Shown here: piece after piece, positions 15,826-24,846 of the stretch | Layout: each line of letters opens with the position of its first letter | Numbering within the stretch: the stretch's first letter is position 1 | Assembly (NCBI RefSeq): GCF_008329715.1 | Contig: NZ_VTSR01000032.1 | Coordinates: 992,001-1,056,000, forward strand | DNA: 64,000 nt | Direction: 5' to 3' | DNA from: Gimesia chilikensis | GTDB lineage: Bacteria > Planctomycetota > Planctomycetia > Planctomycetales > Planctomycetaceae | The notes under the pieces: generated by a model | What the model was told of the DNA's origin: nothing | Database searches by the model: none | What the model saw: the letters and a program-made list of their open reading frames with translations, nothing else | Position numbers and translations under genes: made by a program

Positions 15826-17094
15826 TCAGAGATCGAGCTGGAACCGCAGGCCGGCGACGAAGGCATCGGGATAGATGCCGGAAGGAGTGGTGATGTATTG
15901 GAGGTCGGGCTGGACGCTGAGTGTGTCGTTGATCTGTGCTTTGTAAAAGACTTCGACCATGATCTCGCGGTTGGTGCCTCCCTGGTCGAGTTCGACCCAC
16001 CCTGCTCCGGCGCCGGTGACGTCCTGATCGCGTCCGCGGATCAGACCGGTATAGGAGAGCCCGGCCAGGGCATCATGCGGGATCAGGGGAAAAGGAGAGC
16101 GGCCATAGGTGCTGGTAGGAAAATGCTGGGCGAAGACGGTCAGCCCCTGAGGCTGGTCGTCCGTGCTGCCTGCTTCGCGGAACAGGAGCTGTTCAATCTG
16201 TACGTAATAGCCGAGGGCGCGGGGAATTGTGCCGGCGGGAACCGAACCGGTGGTCTGATAAGTGACACCGGCGGTGAATTTCCCCGGCAGCTGTCGAAAC
16301 GGGCTTTGATAACGATACTCGAGTTCGCCGATGAACAGGGCCGAGTTGTTATCGGAAAAGAGCCCGTTCGCGTTGCTGCGGTAGGCGTCCCAGCCTCCGA
16401 CTCGGAGACTGAGATCGGAGTTGACTTCAGTCATGAACACGATGGCGGGACTGGGGGTGGGGAACGAAGGCAGACCTGCAGAGGGAGAGAGACCGAAGGC
16501 GGAGTTGATGAAATCGCCGGCGGCATCCATGGTGATGAACAGGTTGCTGATATCCTGCTTGCCGACGCGCATCGTGACGCCGGAATCGTAGAGGCCGACC
16601 TCCCACCAGAGTTCACTGATCTGGGCGATGTTGTTGAACGAGTCAATGTTGCTGATGACCTGTGTGGCACCGACATAAGCATCCAGGCTGCGACCGTGGG
16701 TGTTCTGAAACAGGATCGAAGCACGTCCCGGGATGTCGAGCTTCATTTTTTCAAAATCGAGATCAACGGTGAGGTCGAGCAGTCCTTCGTACTGAGTCGA
16801 ACCGTTGGTAGCGATACCGCCGTGGGCATTGGTGAAGACTTCACCGTAATAGACGGGGGAGACAGCGATGCCGCTATCGGATTTGAACCAGTCAGGGATC
16901 AGCGTCGGATCTTCGGGAGCCGCATTGCTGGAGGGAGGCACCACACTAGCGAGGTCAAGGGGGAGACAGTCAATCTGCTCTGTCAGAGTCTCTTCAGCGC
17001 AGGGCTGACTGCAGACTGCCTGGGGGGCAGACAGAACCAGGATCAGAAATATCAGCGGGACGACAAAATTCAGCCGCAACGTTACGCTCCCCAT
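15826..17094 (-). CDS. OprB-family carbohydrate-selective porin
   Basis: This 422-residue outer-membrane protein has an N-terminal signal segment ('VVPLIFLILVLSAPQAVCSQ'). A beta-barrel of the OprB type follows. Recognisable stretches are 'GVTMRVGKQDISNLFITMDA', 'FINSAFGLSPSAGLPSFPTP', 'IGELEYRYQSPFRQLPGKF' and a C-terminal strand ending 'GLRFQLDL'. OprB porins let sugars cross the outer membrane by diffusion. It stands alone on the minus strand, between the secreted fusion protein and an esterase, so it could feed oligosaccharides released by nearby secreted enzymes. That link is inference. Confidence 0.82.
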   Translation of the reverse strand: MGSVTLRLNFVVPLIFLILVLSAPQAVCSQPCAEETLTEQIDCLPLDLASVVPPSSNAAPEDPTLIPDWFKSDSGIAVSPVYYGEVFTNAHGGIATNGSTQYEGLLDLTVDLDFEKMKLDIPGRASILFQNTHGRSLDAYVGATQVISNIDSFNNIAQISELWWEVGLYDSGVTMRVGKQDISNLFITMDAAGDFINSAFGLSPSAGLPSFPTPSPAIVFMTEVNSDLSLRVGGWDAYRSNANGLFSDNNSALFIGELEYRYQSPFRQLPGKFTAGVTYQTTGSVPAGTIPRALGYYVQIEQLLFREAGSTDDQPQGLTVFAQHFPTSTYGRSPFPLIPHDALAGLSYTGLIRGRDQDVTGAGAGWVELDQGGTNREIMVEVFYKAQINDTLSVQPDLQYITTPSGIYPDAFVAGLRFQLDL

Positions 17095-17215
17095 TCACGC
17101 TGCGTGAGAATGTTCAGACCGGAAAACAGCGCGCAATACTCTTATTTTCGGCAGAATTGACGCGGTGATCCAGTCTGGGGGAATAGTCAAACTAAGGGGA
17201 GAATGACGGCATGTT

Positions 17216-18133
17216 TCAATTGGATTGCAGGGCTTTCTGCCCTGTTTTGGGCTGTGTGGCCAGGTGTTTCCGCAGGAAGGCTTCGACGAGTTGCATCCGC
17301 TGTGCGTCAAAGAACTGAGGACCACCATGAGCGCCACCGTGAATGACTTCGAAAGTGACATCCAGATCGTGCTGCTTGTACTTGCCGTGCAGTTCGTGAG
17401 ACTGGTTGATGGGGACCTGGGGGTCCTGATCTCCGTGAATCATGAGCAGCGGCGGATCTTGTTCGTCTACGTGAAAAACGGGGCTGGCGAGACGGGCGAG
17501 TTCGGGCATGTTTTCCGGGCGGTCACCCAGCAGGAGCTGCAGCGCGGGGACGCGGACACTCAAACCGTGCGGCGTGGACTGGGGGAGGATCGTCATGAAG
17601 TTGGTCGGACCATAGTAGTCGACGATGGCATCGACGCGGGAGGATTCCTGATCGAAGTCGCCGAGGTCCCCTTCCAGCTGAGGGTGTCCGTTGGTGACAC
17701 CCATCAGGGCGACCAGGTGTCCTCCAGCCGAGGAACCGAGGATGCCGATTTTGGTGGCGTCGTAGCCGTACTTCTCTGCAGAGCCGCGCAGGAAGCGGAT
17801 GGCGGCTTTGATATCGTGGATCTGGGCCGGGAAGCGCGCGACCGGGGAGAGACGGTAATCGACGCTGGCGACGGCGAAGCCCTGCTGGACCAGTACGGCG
17901 AGGGGCATGTGGTCTTTGGAGCCGGCTCGCCAGGCACCGCCATGGATCCAGACCAGCAGCGGCGGTTGCGAGACTCCCCCAGGGAGGTAGAGGTCGAGCA
18001 GCAGGCGGTGGCCGTCTGCGGTTGCGTACTGGATGTCGTTGATCCGCTGAATCGATTCCACGGCGAAACTCCTGTCGGGGGATACAAACAGCATCAGGGC
18101 CAGCATGAGTCCGGCCCGGTAGAAAGGTCGCAT
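17216..18133 (-). CDS. Secreted alpha/beta-hydrolase (BD-FAE-type esterase)
   Basis: The protein has about 305 residues from the chosen start 'MRPFYRAGLMLALMLFV', which gives a normal signal peptide. A longer frame begins at 18193 but adds only a charged leader. Family motifs are the oxyanion 'HGGAW', the nucleophile elbow 'GSSAGGH', the acid in 'MIHGDQDPQVP' and the catalytic His in 'HGGAHGG'. The layout is that of carboxylesterases and feruloyl/acetyl-xylan esterases common in planctomycetes ('LDLYLPGG' at the start of the fold). It probably de-esterifies polysaccharides or small esters in the periplasm. It is transcribed on its own. Confidence 0.82.
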   Translation of the reverse strand: MRPFYRAGLMLALMLFVSPDRSFAVESIQRINDIQYATADGHRLLLDLYLPGGVSQPPLLVWIHGGAWRAGSKDHMPLAVLVQQGFAVASVDYRLSPVARFPAQIHDIKAAIRFLRGSAEKYGYDATKIGILGSSAGGHLVALMGVTNGHPQLEGDLGDFDQESSRVDAIVDYYGPTNFMTILPQSTPHGLSVRVPALQLLLGDRPENMPELARLASPVFHVDEQDPPLLMIHGDQDPQVPINQSHELHGKYKQHDLDVTFEVIHGGAHGGPQFFDAQRMQLVEAFLRKHLATQPKTGQKALQSN

Positions 18134-18573
18134 AAGTGCCTCTTTCTCAGCTTGATTTTCGGGGCGATCCCGGAGGTTTCCGGATGTGTCCATTGTATAC
18201 CTGTGGGACGGGGAATGACAGGTTGGGAGTCGGCTGGGCTGGCGAGAGCGGCCCGATCCGGATTTTCCTCTTTTCCCGGTCGACCCGATCTATAGAATTC
18301 CTGTTAGGGGGTGAGGCTGATGCCGGGATTCGTACTAATCTGGCCTGGATTAAGGATTTGAAAATAACTGTGAAATCGGAAAAAATCTCGGTCGCAAAGA
18401 ATTCGCGGGAGTGCTATGATCCGCTGCCTGCCTGTGGACCGACAGCGCCACTCAGACACAAGCGATTTTCTCACCCTGGGGTTCTTCCCTGCACTCCAAA
18501 ATCTCCTTTACGACCGGTATTTCCGCGTAGAGGATCAGCTGATGCAGGATTCCGCTGTGAGTTCAACAGGCAA
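18134..18573. other. Leader/intergenic region before MFS gene
   Basis: No gene is supported. Short plus-strand frames here lack any domain signal. The stretch holds divergent promoters for the esterase and the MFS transporter and ends in the terminator-like structure at 18574-18613. Confidence 0.45.
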
Positions 18574-18613
18574 GCGTCTCCCGGTGGGAGTGCGTCTCGA
18601 CGCGATTTTTTTT
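18574..18613 (+). terminator. Terminator-like hairpin in the MFS gene leader
   Basis: GCGTC occurs at 18574-18578 and again at 18592-18596, and either copy can pair with GACGC at 18599-18603. An inner CTCCC-GGT-GGGAG hairpin lies between, and eight T residues follow at 18606-18613. It sits only about 15 bases before the GTG start, in the leader, so it could act as an attenuator with two alternative pairings. Confidence 0.45.
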
Positions 18614-18629
18614 CAAGGATAGATGTACC

Positions 18630-20078
18630 GTGTGGTCTCTAAAAACAGCACAGCGGGCGCTGATCGCCGCCGGTTGTATGGCGATGATTTACACCCAGTT
18701 TACGATGTCACCCGCGACGATTGAGTTCGCACGCTCGCTGGGAGCGACCGGGTTACACATCGGGATTCTGGGTGCCTTGCCAACGATGATGCTGTTTTTC
18801 CAGTTCCTGGCAGCAATTGTCGCTAATCACCTGGAATACCGCCGCTGGCTCTGGCTGCCGATTTCGATTCTGCAGCGATTGATACTGGTGCCTGTGGCGC
18901 TGGTTCCCTGGCTGCTGCCTTCCCTGTCTGATACAGCCTGGCTCTGGTGGCTGATCGTGCTGACTGCGGTCAACCACGCGCTGATTCACTTCACCACGCC
19001 GCTCTGGCTGTCGTGGTTGGGAGACTATCTGCCGCACAAGGGGCTCAATCATTACTGGGGCTACCGCCAGGTCTGGATGTACTGGACTGGAGCGATTTCG
19101 CTGCTGGGCGGTGCGATTTTCCTGGCGGAAAGTGGTCTGGATATCAAGTACGGGTTTGCCTGGCTGGTTGGCGTCGGATCGATTTTTGGTGTGTTCGATA
19201 TTCTGTTCTACACGAAGATCGAAGAACCGCCTGTGGCGAAGGTCAAAGAGCCTAAGCTGAAAAAGGTGTTGATGACGCCTTTTCTGGATCCGAATTTTCG
19301 ATCTTATATTTCGTTCACCTGTTTCTGGCATTTTGCCGCGATGCTGGGCGCTCCCTTCATCAGCTATTACCTGCTGGAATACACGGGCATGGACGTGTTC
19401 CGGCTGCTGCTGCTCTGGACGTGTGCCTGGCTCGGGGGGGCGGTCTTTTCCAAGCGACTGGGTTCGATGGCCGATCATTACGGAAACCGGCCGGTGCTGA
19501 TTCTGTGTACGGCGTTTAAATCGACCAACATGATCGGGCTGCTGTTTCTTCCCAAAGATCCGACGCTGGCGTTCTGGATTATGGTGCCGGTGTTTATTAT
19601 CGATTCACTGCTGAATGCGGGGATTGCGATCGCCAATAACGGCTTCATGCTCAAGAATTCTCCTTCCGAAAACCGGACGATGTATATCGCTGCGGGAACC
19701 GCGCTGGCGGGACTGGTGGGCGGCATTACTTCGATTCTGGCGGGGGCGTTTCTGGTGATGTCCTCAGGCTGGAGCGTGACGATTCTGGGGAAAGAGTTCA
19801 ACAATTTTCACCTGATATTCTTTATCAGTCTGTTGATGCGACTGGTTGCCGCTTTCTACGCCCGCTCGGTTCGCGAACCGGATTCGCACTGGACGGCGCA
19901 GGTGATTATGAAGCTGGTAGGCGTCACGCCATTCCGGATGATGCGGTTTCCCGTGGGGCTGTATCGTTCCTTCCGTACGGACGAATTAAGGGAGATGTCG
20001 CCTAAAGAAAGACGGAAACAGAGCCGCCTGGAGAAAGCGAAGCAGACCCAGAACGCGGGCAGTGGTTCTGTGGATTAG
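18630..20078 (+). CDS. Major facilitator superfamily transporter
   Basis: This 482-residue integral membrane protein has about twelve hydrophobic spans. Examples are 'ALIAAGCMAMIYTQF', 'GILGALPTMMLFFQFLAAIV' and 'AAGTALAGLVGGITSILAGA'. A conserved cytoplasmic loop between spans 2 and 3 ('NHLEYRRWLWLPIS') fits the MFS A-motif position, though poorly. The tail is basic and charged ('SPKERRKQSRLEKAKQ'). I choose the GTG at 18630 because AAGGAT precedes it and the frame gives a plausible N-terminus ('MWSLKTAQRALIAAG'). The substrate is unknown. It converges on the sucrose/glucan operon, which makes a sugar link possible but unproven. Confidence 0.8.
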   Translation: MWSLKTAQRALIAAGCMAMIYTQFTMSPATIEFARSLGATGLHIGILGALPTMMLFFQFLAAIVANHLEYRRWLWLPISILQRLILVPVALVPWLLPSLSDTAWLWWLIVLTAVNHALIHFTTPLWLSWLGDYLPHKGLNHYWGYRQVWMYWTGAISLLGGAIFLAESGLDIKYGFAWLVGVGSIFGVFDILFYTKIEEPPVAKVKEPKLKKVLMTPFLDPNFRSYISFTCFWHFAAMLGAPFISYYLLEYTGMDVFRLLLLWTCAWLGGAVFSKRLGSMADHYGNRPVLILCTAFKSTNMIGLLFLPKDPTLAFWIMVPVFIIDSLLNAGIAIANNGFMLKNSPSENRTMYIAAGTALAGLVGGITSILAGAFLVMSSGWSVTILGKEFNNFHLIFFISLLMRLVAAFYARSVREPDSHWTAQVIMKLVGVTPFRMMRFPVGLYRSFRTDELREMSPKERRKQSRLEKAKQTQNAGSGSVD

Positions 20079-20195
20079 ATAGAGAGATCCTGTTGACGAC
20101 GTAGGGGAGACTCTATATGGTCGCCCGTCGGGTTGAGGATTTTGCTGTTTCGACTCAGAAGACCTGGCGAGATCTACCAGGCATATTTCATAACA

Positions 20196-20236
20196 TATTG
20201 ACGGTTACGGGCAGGCACACAGGCCAGCCCCTACTA
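20196..20236. repeat. Possible dispersed intergenic repeat
   Basis: Between the convergent MFS and HAD-trehalohydrolase genes lies a GC-rich segment with nested short inverted pieces (GGCAGGCACACAGGCCAGCCCC). It looks like intergenic repeat units of planctomycetes, but only one clear copy is in the window, so the call is tentative. Confidence 0.25.
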
Positions 20237-20241
20237 CTTTA

Positions 20242-22863
20242 TTAGTGTTGAAATATCACCAGGTGATCGGGGGCGAGCTGGATTTCGTTGTCCTGGATCA
20301 GGGGCTCTGATATCGAGGAGAGCTCAAGCGAACCTGTAAGGGGGATGCGAACGGGCTCAGCGTCCGTGTCTGCGACCGGGGTGAGACGGGCGTGGACGGT
20401 GATCGTGCTCCCCTGCTCTGGATTCAGGTATTGGAGCGTGAAAATATTGTGCTCCCGGTCAACGCTGGTCTGCAGGTGGTCAGCAGTCAGCCAACCTGAG
20501 TCGATCCCCTGTTTGCGGAAGTTGAGCAGGCTTTGATACCAGTGGAACATGTCCGGATCGCGGTGTGGGGCTTCGTTCCATTTCGCTTTAAAGAAAGCCT
20601 CGGCCTGCGAGGGGAGCAACGCATCCTGCCAGATATGAGGTGGATAATCGCCTCGACGACCGATGTCGACGGCGTCGCGGAGATGTCGATCTTCAAAGTC
20701 GACGAAGAAAGGAAACGGCGCGGAAGTCGCGAATTCTTCCCCCATGAAGATCAGCGGGATCCCGGGATACAGGAGTACCAGGCCGGCGGCCGCTTTCTGG
20801 AACGGTTTGGACGTCAGATGGTGAATCCGTTTGCCGTGCGGATGATTGCCGACGCTGTCATGGGTTTGCAAAGCGATGACCAGCGATTCGAAATGCCGGC
20901 TGTCCCGTTCCCTGTCGGTGACGCGTTGTGAGTCTTTGCCGGCGAAGACGTATCCGTGAGCCAGCGACTCCACGAGGTCCGCGGTTCCGTGGTACTGACG
21001 GTGCGTCAGCGAGAGGTCCGGCAGGACGTGGGAGTAGATCGAGTACATCAGGCAGTCACACCAGATGCCGTCATAAGGAGTGCGGTCCTGATCGGGAGTG
21101 AGGAGTTCGTGGTTGTAGGCATTGGTTTCAGCGAAGAGGTGAATGGGCCAGCGTACGGTCTCCGCGTATCGCGAGACGCCCTGGCGGATGTCATCCAGGA
21201 TGTCGGGGCGGCTGTCATCGTACATACAGTGCACGGCGTCGAGGCGGAGTCCATCGAGGTGAAACTCTTCGAGCCAGTAAACAGCGTTGTCGACAATGAA
21301 CTGCCGAACGTGTTCTGATTCCGGACCATCGTAGTTGAAGGCGTCTCCCCAGGGGGTGTGATGTTTGTCGGAAAAATAGGGACCGAATTCAGAGAGGTAG
21401 TTCCCCTCCGGTCCCAGATGGTTGTAGACCACGTCCAGAATGACGGCGAGGCCGGAGCGGTGGCATTCGTCAACGAAGGCGCGGAAGTCGTCAGGCGTGC
21501 CATAGGTGTTGCGGACAGCGAAGAGGTCGACCCCATCGTAGCCCCAGTTCCAGCGACCGGGTGACTGGGCGACCGGCATGATCTCGACTGCGGTGATGCC
21601 GAGCTCGATTAATTCCGGCAGGCGTTCGATGGCCGCGCGGAACGTGCCCGCCTGGGTGAAGGTGCCGACGTGCAGTTCGTAGATCACGAGGTTTTGTTTT
21701 TCAATGCCCTGCCAGCGATCATCGGCCCAGGGGAAGTCGCGGGGATCGATGATCTGCGAGACACTATGCACTCCCTGCGGCTGGTAACGCGAGGCGGGAT
21801 CGGGGCGCGTGGTTTCTCCGTCAAGGCAGTACTGATAGCAGGCATTCATGGAGGCCTGGGGGATGGTGGCGGAATGATATCCCTGATGATCGCGCACCAG
21901 TTCGTGGCTGCTGCTTGTGCTGTCGGTATTGATCTCGACGTGCACCTGCTTACAATGAGGCGCCCAGACGCGGAAGTGCGTATCCCGGGAGGTCACAGGG
22001 GTGGCGCCGGGACGCGTGATTTCCGTTGGTTCGGGGGCCGCGAGTCCAAACCAGCGACAGCCTTCCAGCACCGCGGAGGTAGCGGTGGCTGAAGCGAGAT
22101 AGAGGCGGTCATCCCAACCGGATTGGCGGTGCAGGTTATAGACCCGCTGGGCCAGGCTACGGTCAGCATTTCCGACCAGAATTGTGCGGTAGCCTGCAGT
22201 GAGCGCGGCCAGGTCGTTTCCGGAGTCTCCTGAAAAGACGGTGCTGGTGGGATCGAGCTGATTCTCCTTGTGCCACCACTCGAGGGCCAGGGCCTTGGAG
22301 ACGGTGGCGGGGAGCAGATCGATCAGGCCATCTCCGTTAAAGGGATCGACGCTGTGAATGATCGAGTATGGGGCGTCGGTCTTGTCGAGAATCTGCTGGA
22401 TGCGGTCGACTTCCTGTTCCAGCAGTGACGCGTCGGTGTAGTAACTGAGTTTGAATCTCCCCTGCTTTTCCGGTTCCTGTAAACGCAGGCCGGAAATCGG
22501 CTGCAGGAGTTCGCGGAGCTTCTCGATGGGCATCGAGGTAATGATTTGATCCTGGTAATCCTGGTAGGCGGCGACCGGTTCAAATTTGCCTGAAGTCTGG
22601 CGTTTAAAGATGGAAGTGCCGACGTCGCAGATAATCCACTGGGGGACCGGCAGTTTGAACTCTTGAATCGCCTGGGAGACCGAAGCGAAGTGACGGCCCG
22701 TGACAAAGACGACGGAAACATTACGGCTCTGGAACTCTGCGGTGAGAGTCTTCAGGTCGGTCTGATTTTGTGGATCCTGATTCAGGGGGATAAAAGTGCC
22801 ATCCAGATCGGTGGCCAGGATTTGGGCTGTGGGATCTGTCAGCGGATTGCCTGCGCGAGACAT
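20242..22863 (-). CDS. HAD phosphatase fused to malto-oligosyltrehalose trehalohydrolase-like GH13
   Basis: This 873-residue protein fuses two enzymes. Residues 1 to about 270 are a HAD phosphatase of the sucrose-phosphatase type ('ATDLDGTFIPL', 'VFVTGRHF', 'VFSGDSGNDLAAL'). From about 285 an E-set domain and a GH13 barrel follow, resembling TreZ. It has 'VVYNHLGPEGNYL', the nucleophile Asp in 'GLRLDAVHC', the acid Glu in 'LFAETNAY' and the third Asp in 'THDSVGNHPHG'. TreZ releases trehalose from maltooligosyl-trehalose, a substrate normally made by TreY, which is not in this window. It is the last gene of the operon, 15 bp after the amylosucrase stop. The HAD part may supply sucrose-phosphate phosphatase activity. 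The fusion is unusual. Confidence 0.82.
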   Translation of the reverse strand: MSRAGNPLTDPTAQILATDLDGTFIPLNQDPQNQTDLKTLTAEFQSRNVSVVFVTGRHFASVSQAIQEFKLPVPQWIICDVGTSIFKRQTSGKFEPVAAYQDYQDQIITSMPIEKLRELLQPISGLRLQEPEKQGRFKLSYYTDASLLEQEVDRIQQILDKTDAPYSIIHSVDPFNGDGLIDLLPATVSKALALEWWHKENQLDPTSTVFSGDSGNDLAALTAGYRTILVGNADRSLAQRVYNLHRQSGWDDRLYLASATATSAVLEGCRWFGLAAPEPTEITRPGATPVTSRDTHFRVWAPHCKQVHVEINTDSTSSSHELVRDHQGYHSATIPQASMNACYQYCLDGETTRPDPASRYQPQGVHSVSQIIDPRDFPWADDRWQGIEKQNLVIYELHVGTFTQAGTFRAAIERLPELIELGITAVEIMPVAQSPGRWNWGYDGVDLFAVRNTYGTPDDFRAFVDECHRSGLAVILDVVYNHLGPEGNYLSEFGPYFSDKHHTPWGDAFNYDGPESEHVRQFIVDNAVYWLEEFHLDGLRLDAVHCMYDDSRPDILDDIRQGVSRYAETVRWPIHLFAETNAYNHELLTPDQDRTPYDGIWCDCLMYSIYSHVLPDLSLTHRQYHGTADLVESLAHGYVFAGKDSQRVTDRERDSRHFESLVIALQTHDSVGNHPHGKRIHHLTSKPFQKAAAGLVLLYPGIPLIFMGEEFATSAPFPFFVDFEDRHLRDAVDIGRRGDYPPHIWQDALLPSQAEAFFKAKWNEAPHRDPDMFHWYQSLLNFRKQGIDSGWLTADHLQTSVDREHNIFTLQYLNPEQGSTITVHARLTPVADTDAEPVRIPLTGSLELSSISEPLIQDNEIQLAPDHLVIFQH

Positions 22864-22878
22864 GGGACGCTCCGTCGG

Positions 22879-24846
22879 TTAGACGCGATTGAGCCAGAGA
22901 ATCTGGTAAGGGGCGAGCACGATGTTCTCTGAGGTCGCGTAGGTTTTGTCGTCGATCATATTCTGGAAGAATCGTCCGAGGCCAGCGGTGCGGATCTTAT
23001 TTCCGTCGATTTGCTGAGGTTCCTCGGAGAAGTTGGCGAGCACGATCAGGCGGTTGCCTTCATTGATGCGGATGTAGCCCAACACGTGTTCGTTGGCAAG
23101 CGCGATGAGGTCCATCTCCTGACCCGCGAGAGCCGGCAGTGATTTGCGGAGAGCGATCAGCTTCTGGGTCGTGCAGTAAATGTGGGTGCGGATAGAACCG
23201 TTGCCCGCGTTGCGGTGGTCGTCGAGTTCTTCAAGGAACTCCCACTGCATTTTGGGACGATGGATCCAGCGGGAGTCGCCGGCTTTGGCAGGGTCTTTCA
23301 CGAAATCATAATCATTGAGCATGCCCCACTCTTCACCGAGGTACAGTAGCGGAATGCCGCCGATGCTCAGTGAGACGCCGTGTAGAAGCAGCATACGTCG
23401 CAGGGCGAGTTCCTTCTTTTCCTCGTCGTCTTCCTCGATGGCCTGCTCCAGTCCGGCGAGCGACGCCATCGTGCCCGAGATGCGCATGTCGCCGGTCTCG
23501 AAGTTTTCCTGGAAGGGAACGCCTCGGGCGAAGGAGCCCGGGAACTGACCGGTGTAGAAGTCGTTGAGAAATTTACGATGATCGTAAGCGTTGATGCCGA
23601 TGGCCTGGGCGTCGGCGTCGTCGAAGGTCCAGCCGATGTCATCGTGGCAGCGAAGGTAGTTGACCCAGGCGGTGTTGCGGGGCAGTCGATAACGGTGGCT
23701 GAGGGTCTGTACCAGGAGATTGACTTTGCGAGTGGCCAGCGATTCCCAGAGGAGCGCCATCAGTGTGGGGTTGTAAGAGATCTGACACTCGTGCTCGCTG
23801 ATGTACTTGACGACATCGTCGGGATGTACGATAGCTTCGGACTTGAACAGCAGACCGGGGGTGGCGATGCGGGCCAGGCGGTTGAAGGCCTGGATCAGCG
23901 TGTGTGCCTGGGGGAGATTCTCACAGCTGGTCCCCATCTGTTTCCAGATGAAGGCGACCGCGTCCAGACGGAGGATGTCGATCCCTGTGTTGGCGATGAA
24001 GAACATCTCTTCGAGCATGGCACGGAAGACCGCGGGGTTGGTGTAGTTCAGATCCCACTGGAAGCTGTTAAACGTAGTCCAGACCCACTGCTGCATTCCA
24101 TCGTGCCAGGTGAAGTTGCCGCGACGCACTGTGGGAAAGATTTCGCGGAGGGTCCGTTCGTATTTCTCCGGTTCGGTGCGGTCCGGGAAGATGTAGTAGT
24201 ACTCCTGGAACTCACGGTTCCCAGCTTGCGCGAGGCGCGCCCATTCGTGGTCATCCGCGGTGTGGTTGAAGACGAAGTCGAGGACAAGCGAGATACCCGC
24301 TTTCCGCAGGTCAGCGGCGAACAGACGCAGATCGTCAATCGTCCCGAGACGTGGATCGACAGAGCGATACGTACTGATCGCGTAACCGCCGTCGTTATTG
24401 CCGGGGCGGACTGCGAATAAAGGCATCAGGTGCAGATAAGTCAGACCGAGATCTTTGAAGTAGCCCACATGCTCGCGGAGTTTGCTGAGGTTCTCCCCGA
24501 ACAGATCGACGTAGAGTGCGCCGCCGTTGATGCGTTCGGACTGAAACCAGTTGGGTTCGTTGATCCGATGTCGGTCCAACTCACAGAGTTCTTCCCTCCG
24601 TTCCGCCCACGCCCGGGCCGCGGTGAGTAGCACGTGTTCGATATGGAAGAAGAAGTCGTAACGGTTGTGGTAGAGTTCGAACAGCAGACGGAACAACGGG
24701 CGCCAGTGCTCGTCGAGTCGCAATTCAAATTCATGCTGCCTGGCATCACTGATCTGACTCTCCTGCCAGACCTGAGCTAACCGGGGCTGCAAACGTTGCA
24801 GGGTCAGATCTGCCTTGAAGTCAATCTCATCCTGTGTCTTGCTCAT
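22879..24846 (-). CDS. Amylosucrase-family enzyme (GH13_4)
   Basis: This 655-residue protein has the N-terminal helical domain typical of amylosucrase and then a GH13 barrel. Family motifs are '[20 protein letters not shown]', '[16 protein letters not shown]', '[20 protein letters not shown]' (nucleophile Asp), 'LLFKSEAIV' (acid Glu) and '[13 protein letters not shown]' (third Asp). Length and motif order match amylosucrases and sucrose hydrolases. The reaction uses sucrose to extend an alpha-1,4-glucan, releasing fructose; plain hydrolysis or isomer formation are side activities. It overlaps the preceding sucrose-phosphate synthase gene by four bases, so sucrose made by one is used by the next. 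It acts in the cytoplasm, as there is no signal peptide. Confidence 0.88.
   Translation of the reverse strand: MSKTQDEIDFKADLTLQRLQPRLAQVWQESQISDARQHEFELRLDEHWRPLFRLLFELYHNRYDFFFHIEHVLLTAARAWAERREELCELDRHRINEPNWFQSERINGGALYVDLFGENLSKLREHVGYFKDLGLTYLHLMPLFAVRPGNNDGGYAISTYRSVDPRLGTIDDLRLFAADLRKAGISLVLDFVFNHTADDHEWARLAQAGNREFQEYYYIFPDRTEPEKYERTLREIFPTVRRGNFTWHDGMQQWVWTTFNSFQWDLNYTNPAVFRAMLEEMFFIANTGIDILRLDAVAFIWKQMGTSCENLPQAHTLIQAFNRLARIATPGLLFKSEAIVHPDDVVKYISEHECQISYNPTLMALLWESLATRKVNLLVQTLSHRYRLPRNTAWVNYLRCHDDIGWTFDDADAQAIGINAYDHRKFLNDFYTGQFPGSFARGVPFQENFETGDMRISGTMASLAGLEQAIEEDDEEKKELALRRMLLLHGVSLSIGGIPLLYLGEEWGMLNDYDFVKDPAKAGDSRWIHRPKMQWEFLEELDDHRNAGNGSIRTHIYCTTQKLIALRKSLPALAGQEMDLIALANEHVLGYIRINEGNRLIVLANFSEEPQQIDGNKIRTAGLGRFFQNMIDDKTYATSENIVLAPYQILWLNRV

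Noticed and set aside
15376..17160. Plus-strand frame of 594 codons
   Set aside because: It is antisense to the OprB-type porin gene. Its sequence has no domain pattern, while the minus-strand frame has a signal peptide and porin motifs.
17225..18295. Plus-strand frame of 356 codons
   Set aside because: Antisense to the esterase gene; the minus-strand frame holds the catalytic motifs.
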